DNA of 12,555 bases from Ruminococcaceae bacterium UBA794 (GTDB taxonomy: Bacteria; Bacillota; Clostridia; Oscillospirales; Ruminococcaceae), in the NCBI GenBank assembly GCA_002304735.1, contig DBIU01000043.1, positions 2,716-15,270 on the forward strand, in the 5' to 3' direction. The translations under genes and the position numbers were made by a program. Within the stretch, counting starts at the first letter, position 1, and each line of letters starts with the position of its first letter. The notes under the pieces were generated by a model. The model was not told where the DNA came from. It saw nothing but the letters and a program-made list of their open reading frames with translations, and ran no database searches. Positions 6,910 to 12,555 of the stretch are shown here, piece after piece.

Positions 6910-7512
6910 ATGGAGTTTCTGGAAAGGCTTTCGTGTAAGATTGGCGATGATCTTGTACAAAGTAACATAGTTAAAGAGGAAGATGCGGAGATATACATAT
7001 ACGGTATTAATCAAATACTGACATCTGTGTTCAACGTGTCTTCCGCTTTGATTATCGGGTTGATTTTGGGAACATTCTTTGAGACCGTGGTTTTTATGGC
7101 AGCATATATCCCGCTCAGGATATTCGCAGGCGGATATCATGCCAAAACGTCTCTGAGGTGTTACATCTTTTCGGTAATAATGTTGGTTATCGTATCTCTT
7201 GATATAAAATATCTTCCTTTAGCGGAATGGGTGTACTATGCCATTTTATTGGCTGCGGCGATAGTCGTGCTTGTACTCTCCCCCGTTGAGGACCGAAACA
7301 AGCCATTAGACGAGATCGAGCATAAGGTTTACAAAAGACGGGCGATATTTATAGCGGCGGCAGAGCTTCTTATCGGACTTGCGCTTAGGTTGGCGGGGTT
7401 GGGTAATTTATTTGTAGCTGTGGTGTACTCGTTTTGTATGTTAAGCATTATGCTTGTTGCCGGAAAGGTTAAGAACTACTGGCTGGCTGCAATTTTTCCT
7501 AACGATGACTGA
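6910..7512 (+). CDS. agrB: AgrB-like membrane protease that processes AgrD
   Basis: A 200-residue integral membrane cysteine endopeptidase that in this family removes the AgrD tail and forms the thiolactone ring. The catalytic pair is His77 and Cys84 within AGGYHAKTSLRC, the same residue numbers as in Staphylococcus aureus AgrB. The family signature PVEDRNKPLDEIE follows at about 133-145. About five or six hydrophobic segments are visible, at roughly 41-70, 85-97, 106-131, 147-166 and 168-185, and the length is normal. Only two bases separate it from the agrD stop, and the upstream ribosome site is weak (GTAAG), so translation is probably coupled to agrD. The D-then-B order is the reverse of the staphylococcal B-D order. 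No clear terminator follows. Confidence 0.92.
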   Translation: MEFLERLSCKIGDDLVQSNIVKEEDAEIYIYGINQILTSVFNVSSALIIGLILGTFFETVVFMAAYIPLRIFAGGYHAKTSLRCYIFSVIMLVIVSLDIKYLPLAEWVYYAILLAAAIVVLVLSPVEDRNKPLDEIEHKVYKRRAIFIAAAELLIGLALRLAGLGNLFVAVVYSFCMLSIMLVAGKVKNYWLAAIFPNDD

Positions 7513-7609
7513 TCAACAGGGCAAATTGTTGCCGATGTTAATTACAAGAGATGGGTGGATATGCTTTTATAGGTAGATGTGAACACATTTGAGGTTTTTG
7601 AGCTGAGTA

Positions 7610-7628
7610 TTGCCAAACTTTGCCAAAG
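7610..7628 (+). repeat. 10-bp tandem repeat upstream of the lipoprotein promoter
   Basis: TTGCCAAA appears at 7610-7617 and 7620-7627, exactly one helical turn apart, and ends 3 bp before the -35 box at 7631. This geometry is typical of paired activator half-sites, but the regulator is unknown and the motif does not match the AgrA boxes. The rest of 7513-7630 holds no gene I can support. Confidence 0.4.
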
Positions 7629-7630
7629 CC

Positions 7631-7658
7631 TTGACAACTTTGAGAAAATGTATATGAT
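7631..7658 (+). promoter_or_regulatory. Sigma-A promoter of the lipoprotein/RTX operon
   Basis: TTGACA (7631-7636), a 16-bp spacer, then TATGAT (7653-7658). Transcription would begin near 7665, about 43 bases before the preferred lipoprotein start. A perfect -35 suggests appreciable basal activity independent of agr. Confidence 0.7.
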
Positions 7659-7707
7659 TCGGTCATAAGCCATATGGCTGACAAAACGAATGAAAGGTTG
7701 TGTTCTT

Positions 7708-8496
7708 ATGTTTTTTAGCGATATTAAGCTCAAATTGGGTAAGAAAAGCAAAAGAGCGGTTGCGTTGCTGGCAACAGCAACACTGCTCTGTGGGTTTTCA
7801 GGGTGTGACAGCAAGGAGTCGAGCAGTGCTGCTTCCGATAGTTCTGTGAGCGGATTGCTAAACACACCTGTTATGGAATCGAAAGATTCACAAAGCTCGA
7901 AGGCAAACTCGGATGATACCGGTTCGTCGGATGCTCAAAACGAACGAGGTAACAGCCAATCGGAATTTAATTTCGATGAAGTTGTGAAAAACATTACACT
8001 ATTTAATAGCAATGTGGATCTTCCGTGTACAATAAAGGATTTTGGAGAGGATTTTTCCCTTGACAGCGAAATTATGGTTTCAAATGAAGAAATCGGCATG
8101 GTTAGTGTTTCTTTACTGTATAAGGGACGAATGCTTGGTATGGCAAATCTTAGTGCTTACAGCAAGGAAGAGGTTCAGTCAGGCGGAGAAAATATGCAAA
8201 TAGTTCAAATTTGCCTTGGTGACGATGGAATTGATATTGATGACCCTGATTGTATATCTGAATTTTGGGAAAACTCGAAAATTGATTTAGATATGCAGGG
8301 GATTGGTTTTACATCTTCATATGATGATATTTTATGTATGTGGGGAAAACCAGATTGTGAATATTCTACAACATCAAAACTTCGACTTGTTTATGGGAAA
8401 AAGGACTTGCTGCTAGAAAGCGGTAAAAATTATATTGAAATTGACATAATCGATGAACGAATTGCGTCAATTTTCATATCAGCTTATAATATTTGA
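7708..8496 (+). CDS. Ser/Asp-rich lipoprotein of unknown function
   Basis: A 262-residue predicted lipoprotein. A basic N terminus (KLKLGKKSKR), a hydrophobic stretch (about 17-30) and a lipobox ending in Cys33 (GFSGC) form a type II signal peptide, so the mature protein should be tethered to the outer face of the membrane. A low-complexity Ser/Asp/Asn linker (about 34-92) follows, then a folded domain (about 93-262). Within it, a segment around GKPD resembles the pattern of small BamE/SmpA-like lipoprotein folds, but I do not claim membership. ATG 7708 is preferred because AAAGG at 7693-7697 lies ten bases upstream; ATG 7690 is in frame but overlaps that site. The stop is 15 bp before the RTX gene, so the two are probably co-transcribed. 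Composition drops from about 48% GC at the 5' end to about 28-38% GC beyond roughly base 7980. Confidence 0.8.
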   Translation: MFFSDIKLKLGKKSKRAVALLATATLLCGFSGCDSKESSSAASDSSVSGLLNTPVMESKDSQSSKANSDDTGSSDAQNERGNSQSEFNFDEVVKNITLFNSNVDLPCTIKDFGEDFSLDSEIMVSNEEIGMVSVSLLYKGRMLGMANLSAYSKEEVQSGGENMQIVQICLGDDGIDIDDPDCISEFWENSKIDLDMQGIGFTSSYDDILCMWGKPDCEYSTTSKLRLVYGKKDLLLESGKNYIEIDIIDERIASIFISAYNI

Positions 8497-8511
8497 TTGG
8501 AGGATTATGTT

Positions 8512-10674
8512 ATGGATAACGAAACGGTTGTTCAACAATTTCTTGAAGGTGCATCACGTTGTGATACCCCAAAGATTAAGAGTGCCTTAGAAGTTCTAAA
8601 AAAGCACAGCGGTAAAATCTTTAAGGTGACTTTTAATAGCGGCATGACAATTTATGACTTGGTAAAAATATCAGGTTATGTATGTGAATACAACGATTCA
8701 CCGGAAGATCAGCGAGTCGCGTATGTTGGGAAAATAACCGCCCGATCATGGAAAATATTTAGCCGAGTTTTGAACTTTATTAAATTTGAGGATCCTCTAC
8801 TTATTCCTGGTGTGGCATACGTTAAAGCTGTAATAGGTGTTGCCACTGTGGTTATGGAGCAGGGTGCTAATTTGATGCTCGCGCATGTTAATATGCTAAA
8901 CAAATTACAATATGAAATAAATGGTGGTGATCCGGATCTTTTTGAGCTACATGAAGGTCTAAAAAGTGTTGGCGCAGATTCGAAATCCATTGAAGAGATT
9001 GAGACTGCAATTGGTGATATTAAATCTGCGTTGGTTGGTTGTAATGACGAGGGATATACAAATCTTTGCAATCAGTATGATAATTTTGCACGAGAATATC
9101 AGAATATGTGCAATAAGTATAAGGATGTGGATGATGCCGCAAATGAGTATGAAAAATCAAAAACAAATAAAGATCCGTTTAAGAACCCCGAGGATAATTC
9201 TAAGGATGATTTAGAAGGGGTTTCTGACGATACGGATACAGCAGAAGATACGAAAGTCGACCCCTTGATTCTTGATGTGAGCAAGGATGGTTTTGATATC
9301 GAAACCAAAAAATTCGGCGCACACTTCGACCTTAACTGTGACGGCTTTGCGGAGAAAATCAACTGGACACGTAAGGACGCTATCCTTGCACTTGACAAAA
9401 ACCACAACGGTCTGATCGACGATGGCAGCGAAGTATTCGGAGATTTCCACTTGCTCGCTGATGGTTCAAAAGCGAAGAACGGCTTTGAAGCCCTTGCGCA
9501 GTATGATACCAACGGTGACGGCGTGATTGACGAAAACGACGAGATATTCGATCAGCTCAGACTATGGGTGGACGAGAACGGTGACGGAGTTTCGGATCAA
9601 GGCGAGTTGAAGTCCCTCAGGGATATGCATATAAAAGCCATTAATTTGGACTATGACTATGTAAATCAGTCTACCGGAACAGAAGCCCTTATCGGCAATG
9701 TTGCGACCTTTGTTTATGAGGACGACACTATTGGTAATATCGGCGAAATGTGGGTGTCCTCCGATCTTTATGACGCTATCGAAAAGGTTATCGTTGGTGT
9801 AACAGATATGACTGACGGTCTGCCTAACGTGAGAAGTTACGGAAAGGTAAACTCTTTGCATGCAGCGATTGCGATGGACGAGACAGGCAAGCTGAAATCG
9901 TTGGTGGAGAATTTTGTGTCTGAAACCGACAACGACACACGACTCGCGATTGTTGAAGATATACTCCATTTTATCTGCCATACGGATGATGTTGAGGACG
10001 GCAGCAGGGGTACTTATGTAAATGCAAAGAACCTCGCTGTGATTGAAGCGCTCATGGGTAAAAGCTTTATGGGCGTCAATGGCGAAAATCCGAATTCTGC
10101 AGCTGCTCCTATACTTAACAGAGTTTATGGTAATCTTGTTGAGCTGTATTGCTTTGCGATGATAGGTAGCCAGATTACAGAACACTTGGATTATATCAAG
10201 GCGGATGTGGCCGAGGATGGTACACGCACTCCGTATATGGAGTATTTCAACAAACATATGTATTATGGTTTGAGATTAGGTACAATCAGTGAGAAAACGT
10301 TCTCGGATGTTTGCTCGTACCTTGGATATTATGGTTCGAATATTGAGAATGATTATCGCCTTTTCGCCGAATTCAGAACATATATTGAGGGAATCGCCCC
10401 GCAATATCTTGATATTGTTGACGCTGCGGTATTTGGCGCAGTCAGAGATTCGGATTCTGGAAATTACATAAACGGAACTACGATTGCCGATGTTGTTTAT
10501 GGAAACGGTGGTAACGATACCATCAACGGCGGCGAAGGGAACGATCTTCTTTTCGGCGGCGATGGTAATGATACGATTTACGGCGGTAAGGGCAACGACA
10601 CCATCTACGGAGATGACGGCGATGATATTCTTGACGGCAGTGCCGGCAGCCTTATCGCCCCTAGTTCGCTCTAG
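8512..10674 (+). CDS. RTX / EF-hand-type calcium-binding protein, probably 3'-truncated
   Basis: A 720-residue protein with no N-terminal signal peptide. The N-terminal third (1-~260) has no recognised domain; it includes a hydrophobic stretch (about 96-115) and a charged coiled-coil-like segment (about 185-225). A calcium-protein module follows with loops at Asp295 (DKNHNGLIDD), Asp332 (DTNGDGVIDEND) and Asp354 (DENGDGVSDQGE), in the order and spacing familiar from RTX proteins. A middle region (~375-660) is uncharacterised. Residues 664-708 are five RTX nonapeptides of the GGxGNDxIx type, and the last 12 residues (GSAGSLIAPSSL) come from a repeated intergenic sequence, so the usual C-terminal secretion region is missing or replaced. 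GGAGGA at 8499-8504 fixes the start; an in-frame TTG at 8497 overlaps it. RTX proteins normally leave by type I secretion, but no exporter genes are present. Effector, adhesin or S-layer-like roles are all possible. Confidence 0.8.
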   Translation: MDNETVVQQFLEGASRCDTPKIKSALEVLKKHSGKIFKVTFNSGMTIYDLVKISGYVCEYNDSPEDQRVAYVGKITARSWKIFSRVLNFIKFEDPLLIPGVAYVKAVIGVATVVMEQGANLMLAHVNMLNKLQYEINGGDPDLFELHEGLKSVGADSKSIEEIETAIGDIKSALVGCNDEGYTNLCNQYDNFAREYQNMCNKYKDVDDAANEYEKSKTNKDPFKNPEDNSKDDLEGVSDDTDTAEDTKVDPLILDVSKDGFDIETKKFGAHFDLNCDGFAEKINWTRKDAILALDKNHNGLIDDGSEVFGDFHLLADGSKAKNGFEALAQYDTNGDGVIDENDEIFDQLRLWVDENGDGVSDQGELKSLRDMHIKAINLDYDYVNQSTGTEALIGNVATFVYEDDTIGNIGEMWVSSDLYDAIEKVIVGVTDMTDGLPNVRSYGKVNSLHAAIAMDETGKLKSLVENFVSETDNDTRLAIVEDILHFICHTDDVEDGSRGTYVNAKNLAVIEALMGKSFMGVNGENPNSAAAPILNRVYGNLVELYCFAMIGSQITEHLDYIKADVAEDGTRTPYMEYFNKHMYYGLRLGTISEKTFSDVCSYLGYYGSNIENDYRLFAEFRTYIEGIAPQYLDIVDAAVFGAVRDSDSGNYINGTTIADVVYGNGGNDTINGGEGNDLLFGGDGNDTIYGGKGNDTIYGDDGDDILDGSAGSLIAPSSL

Positions 10675-10701
10675 GGGTGATTTTTTTGCCCGCGAGGGGC
10701 T
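10635..10701 (+). repeat. Repeat unit copy A, containing the RTX gene stop codon
   Basis: A 67-bp unit nearly identical to 10728-10795. It starts CGGCAGTGCCGGCAGCC, continues with a hairpin (TCGCCCCTAG, loop TTCGCT, CTAGGGGTGA, 10655-10680) plus seven T, and ends GCCCGCGAGGGGCT, which can form a second small stem. The RTX stop codon TAG at 10672-10674 lies in the 3' arm of the hairpin. Confidence 0.8.
10655..10687 (+). terminator. Terminator-like hairpin overlapping the RTX gene end
   Basis: A 10-bp GC-rich stem with one G-U pair, a 6-base loop and a run of seven T. It is a good rho-independent terminator for the lipoprotein/RTX operon, but it begins inside the coding region. Confidence 0.7.
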
Positions 10702-10727
10702 AAGCAAATCACCAACCATACCACAGC

Positions 10728-10795
10728 CGGCAGTGCCGGCAGCCTTATCGCCCCTAGTTTGTTCTAGGGGCGATTTTTTATGCCCGCGAGGGGCT
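10728..10795 (+). repeat. Repeat unit copy B
   Basis: A second copy of the 10635-10701 unit at a 93-bp offset, differing in the loop (TTTGTT), one stem base and one T-run base. Its hairpin (TCGCCCCTAG at 10748-10757 with CTAGGGGCGA at 10764-10773, then six T) is perfectly paired. The 26 bp between the copies (10702-10727) is not repeated. Confidence 0.8.
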
Positions 10796-10826
10796 TTCTT
10801 CTCGACCTTATCGCTGCACCCAAAAT

Positions 10827-10860
10827 CGCCCCTAGTTAGCGCTAGGGGCGGTGTTTTTTT
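10827..10860 (+). terminator. Third related hairpin with T run
   Basis: CGCCCCTAG (10827-10835), loop TTAGCG, CTAGGGGCG (10842-10850), then GTG and seven T. It shares only the hairpin core with copies A and B and lacks their flanks, so it is a related but separate member of the same hairpin family. Confidence 0.7.
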
Positions 10861-10900
10861 CCTGTATACCCACTTTATAACCCACTTTTGCAAAACACAA

Positions 10901-10930
10901 GGGCGCTCCGGTTGGAACGCCCCGTTTTTT
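10901..10930 (+). terminator. Terminator between the convergent RTX and MATE regions
   Basis: GGGCG-C-TCC, loop GGTT, GGA-A-CGCCC with one internal mismatch, then six T at 10925-10930. On the minus strand the same stem is followed by TTGTGTTTT, so it may act in both directions and end transcripts from the MATE side too. Confidence 0.7.
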
Positions 10931-11048
10931 ATCCTGTTTTGAGTATACTGCCGAAAATATCTTCGACAAGTTCGGCTGTCTTTTTGCTATCGCCGAGAAG
11001 GTTGTGGGAATACACGCCGCAAAGGGCAACGCGAAAATTCCGCGCGAT
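10929..11048 (-). pseudogene. 39-codon coding-like remnant after the MATE stop
   Basis: Directly after the MATE stop codon and in the same frame, 39 codons are open and end in TAA at 10929-10931, next to the terminator. The translation looks protein-like (it includes ALCGVYSHNLLGDSKK, then an acidic helix-like AELVEDIFGSIL). It has no ATG or ribosome site of its own. It could be the 3' remnant of a deleted gene, or a former extension of the MATE protein. No family was recognised. Confidence 0.35.
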
Positions 11049-12437
11049 TTACAGGGATTTTTGGCTGAGTTCGGCTCTTTTCATTGACTTGAACTCCGCG
11101 GCAGCCATAAAAAACGCAACGACAGCCGAAATAAAGTCCGCCACGGGTCCGGTGAACAGAATGCCGTCGATATCAAAGAAAATCGGAAGCACAATCAGAA
11201 GCGGCAGGAAGAATATTATCTGCCTTGTAAGCGAGAGAAAAACGCCCTTAATCGGCTTGCCGATTGATGTAAAGAAAGTCGACGTTATCGGCTGAATACA
11301 AACAAGCGGCGTTAAAAGCAAGAATATTCTGAAGAATTTTTCGCCAAATTCAAAGTAAAGCTCCGATTCTTCGCTTCCGAAAAGCGACAGAATTTCACGC
11401 GGAATAAGCTGAAACGCAATAAATGAAACCATTGAAATTGCCGCGGCAATAATAAGCGCAAGCTTGTAGGCTTTTCTTACGCGGTCATATTTCCGCGCGC
11501 CGTAGTTGAAGCTCTCGATAGGCTGCGAGCCTTGTCCCAGACCGATTACTATTGAGAAAATAACTTGGTTTACTTTCATAACAATTCCCGCGCACGCTAT
11601 GGGAATTTCCTCGCCGTAAATCGAAAGAGCGCCGTAATGCTTAAGCGAGTTGTTCAAAACAATCTGCACGACCATTATCGCAAGCTGATTGAAAAAGGAA
11701 GCCATTCCGATTGAAGCGGTTCGGAGAGTGTATTTTAGCTTGATTTTGAAGTGCGTGAGCGTGAGCTTAACCGTCTTGAAGTGAAAAAGATAGACGATTA
11801 CAATTGCCGAGGACACAATCTGACCGATTATTGTCGCGAGTGCGGCGCCTTTCATTTCCCAGCCGAAGCCAAATATAAAGAGCGCGTCGAGTCCCGTGTT
11901 TATTACAGCGCCGACGAGGTTGCTGAACATTGTCATTCGCGGGCTTCCGTCCGCTCTGATGAGATGTCCGCCGCCTACCGACAGCACCAAAAACGGGAAT
12001 CCGTACGCCGATATCCGCACATAATCCTCCGCGTATGGAAGTACGTTATCGGGCGAGCCGAACAGCTTCAGGAGCGGCGTGAGAAAGCAAAGCGTAATTA
12101 CCGACAAAACAAGTCCGCTTATTATCAGCATTGTTACCGCGTTTCCGATAAAATAAGGCGCTTTTTCCTTTTCGCCTTTTCCCATCGCAAGATTAAAGCA
12201 GGACGCTCCGCCTATTCCGAACAGCAGCGACAGCGCAATGCAGGACGTTGAAAAGGGAAACGCAATGTTTGTCGCGGAATTTCCGAGAAGTCCGACCGCC
12301 TGTCCGATAAAAAGCTGGTCGACGATGTTATAGAGCGCGCCGACAAGCATTGCTATGATGCTCGGAACGGCAAATTTTGTCATAAGCTTGCCTATAGGTT
12401 CGCTTCCGAGCGGATTTTCTTTAACGTTTTCTTCCAT
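11049..12437 (-). CDS. MATE family multidrug/cation antiporter
   Basis: A 462-residue membrane transporter of the MATE superfamily, probably in the DinF/NorM-like group common in Firmicutes; members export drugs or metabolites in exchange for Na+ or H+. About twelve hydrophobic helices are arranged as two six-helix halves. Recognisable family segments are ALYNIVDQLFIG (about 34-45) in helix 1 and GLGQGSQPIESFNYGA (about 299-314) in the second half, followed by a basic loop. The length is normal. The frame is open upstream to 12551, but ATG 12437 is preceded by GGAAG six bases away and starts with the typical soluble MEENVKENPLGSEPIGKL. Substrate cannot be predicted. It is convergent with the RTX operon, with the terminators at 10655-10930 between them, and is probably an independent gene that flanks the cassette. 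Confidence 0.93.
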   Translation of the reverse strand: MEENVKENPLGSEPIGKLMTKFAVPSIIAMLVGALYNIVDQLFIGQAVGLLGNSATNIAFPFSTSCIALSLLFGIGGASCFNLAMGKGEKEKAPYFIGNAVTMLIISGLVLSVITLCFLTPLLKLFGSPDNVLPYAEDYVRISAYGFPFLVLSVGGGHLIRADGSPRMTMFSNLVGAVINTGLDALFIFGFGWEMKGAALATIIGQIVSSAIVIVYLFHFKTVKLTLTHFKIKLKYTLRTASIGMASFFNQLAIMVVQIVLNNSLKHYGALSIYGEEIPIACAGIVMKVNQVIFSIVIGLGQGSQPIESFNYGARKYDRVRKAYKLALIIAAAISMVSFIAFQLIPREILSLFGSEESELYFEFGEKFFRIFLLLTPLVCIQPITSTFFTSIGKPIKGVFLSLTRQIIFFLPLLIVLPIFFDIDGILFTGPVADFISAVVAFFMAAAEFKSMKRAELSQKSL

Positions 12438-12473
12438 TTTTATCTTCCTTATCATTTTTATTTGCAAATCGAA

Positions 12474-12527
12474 GCGGGGACTAAACCCCGCCCAGACCGT
12501 CGGAAAATTCCCGTTGGGACTTTTCCG
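12474..12527. repeat. Two adjacent hairpins upstream of the MATE gene
   Basis: GCGGGG, loop ACTAAA, CCCCGC (12474-12491) is followed by CGGAAAA-TT-CCC, loop GTT, GGG-AC-TTTTCCG (12501-12527). Read on the minus strand they lie in the leader or upstream region of the MATE gene. They could be the terminator of a gene beyond the window edge, or leader structures. No clear promoter was found in 12438-12555. Confidence 0.5.
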
Positions 12528-12555
12528 TTGAAACATCCGCACTGCCCGCACTCAT

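Noticed and set aside
7513..7560. Terminator after agrB formed by GGCAA/TTGCC
   Set aside because: A 5-bp stem without a T run; too weak, so read-through into the next operon stays possible.
9562..10257. A 231-codon minus-strand open frame inside the RTX gene
   Set aside because: Antisense shadow of the EF-hand and middle region; odd composition, no ribosome site, no recognisable domain.
10655..10860. Integron attC sites or a CRISPR array
   Set aside because: The hairpins lack the attC core sequences, and there are only two or three copies without regular unique spacers.
10276..10893. A 205-codon open frame on the minus strand opposite the RTX 3' end, with a repeated SPLE-TRGDKAAGTA peptide
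   Set aside because: It is the antisense of the RTX repeats joined to the translated hairpin units; the peptide repetition comes from the DNA repeats. It has no ribosome site and its first half mirrors a firm gene.
12438..12555. Upstream extension of the MATE gene to 12551
   Set aside because: The translated extension covers two hairpins, has no family similarity and lacks a ribosome site, while ATG 12437 has a good one.

Overview
The window looks like accessory DNA from a low-to-medium GC Gram-positive bacterium, most likely a gut Clostridia member of the Ruminococcaceae/Oscillospiraceae type. The reasons are strong AGGAGG-like ribosome sites, a DUF3991/TOPRIM plus VirD4 pair typical of Firmicutes integrative elements, an Agr system whose AgrD has a clostridial-type tail, and a diderm-style RTX protein lying beside a Gram-positive lipoprotein. 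Taxonomy is inferred from gene families only.

Layout. (1) Positions 1-3069 hold the end of a mobilisation operon: a 5'-truncated TOPRIM/DUF3991 gene, a VirD4-type coupling protein whose last codons look frameshifted, then a terminator. (2) A tyrosine recombinase follows at 3269-4381. No VirB4, other mating-pore gene or relaxase is visible, so this looks like the integrase end of an IME, or of a reduced ICE. (3) Positions 4531-7512 hold a rearranged Agr quorum-sensing locus in two transcription units. agrA-agrC overlap by 4 bp and sit behind a strong extended -10 promoter and before a terminator. agrD-agrB sit behind a pair of direct repeats that match the LytTR/AgrA binding consensus. A 52-codon agrD, too short for most gene callers, is clearly present. 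(4) Positions 7631-10674 hold a probable two-gene operon: a Ser/Asp-rich lipoprotein and a 720-residue protein with EF-hand-like calcium loops and five RTX nonapeptides at its C terminus. (5) Positions 10635-10930 are packed with repeated GC-rich terminator-like hairpins, the first of which contains the stop codon of the RTX gene. (6) On the minus strand are a MATE efflux transporter (11049-12437) and, after its stop codon, a coding-like 39-codon remnant.

How it may work together (inference). AgrB would process AgrD into a thiolactone peptide with ring Cys-Met-Phe-Val-Ala. AgrC would sense it, and phosphorylated AgrA would bind the 22-bp-spaced boxes upstream of agrD. In this arrangement positive feedback acts on signal production but not on receptor level. 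The lipoprotein/RTX pair lies directly downstream with no clear terminator between, so read-through could link it to quorum sensing, although it has its own promoter and no AgrA boxes of its own. The distal half of the lipoprotein gene and the proximal third of the RTX gene share an AT-rich composition unlike their flanks, which suggests they were exchanged together as one block.
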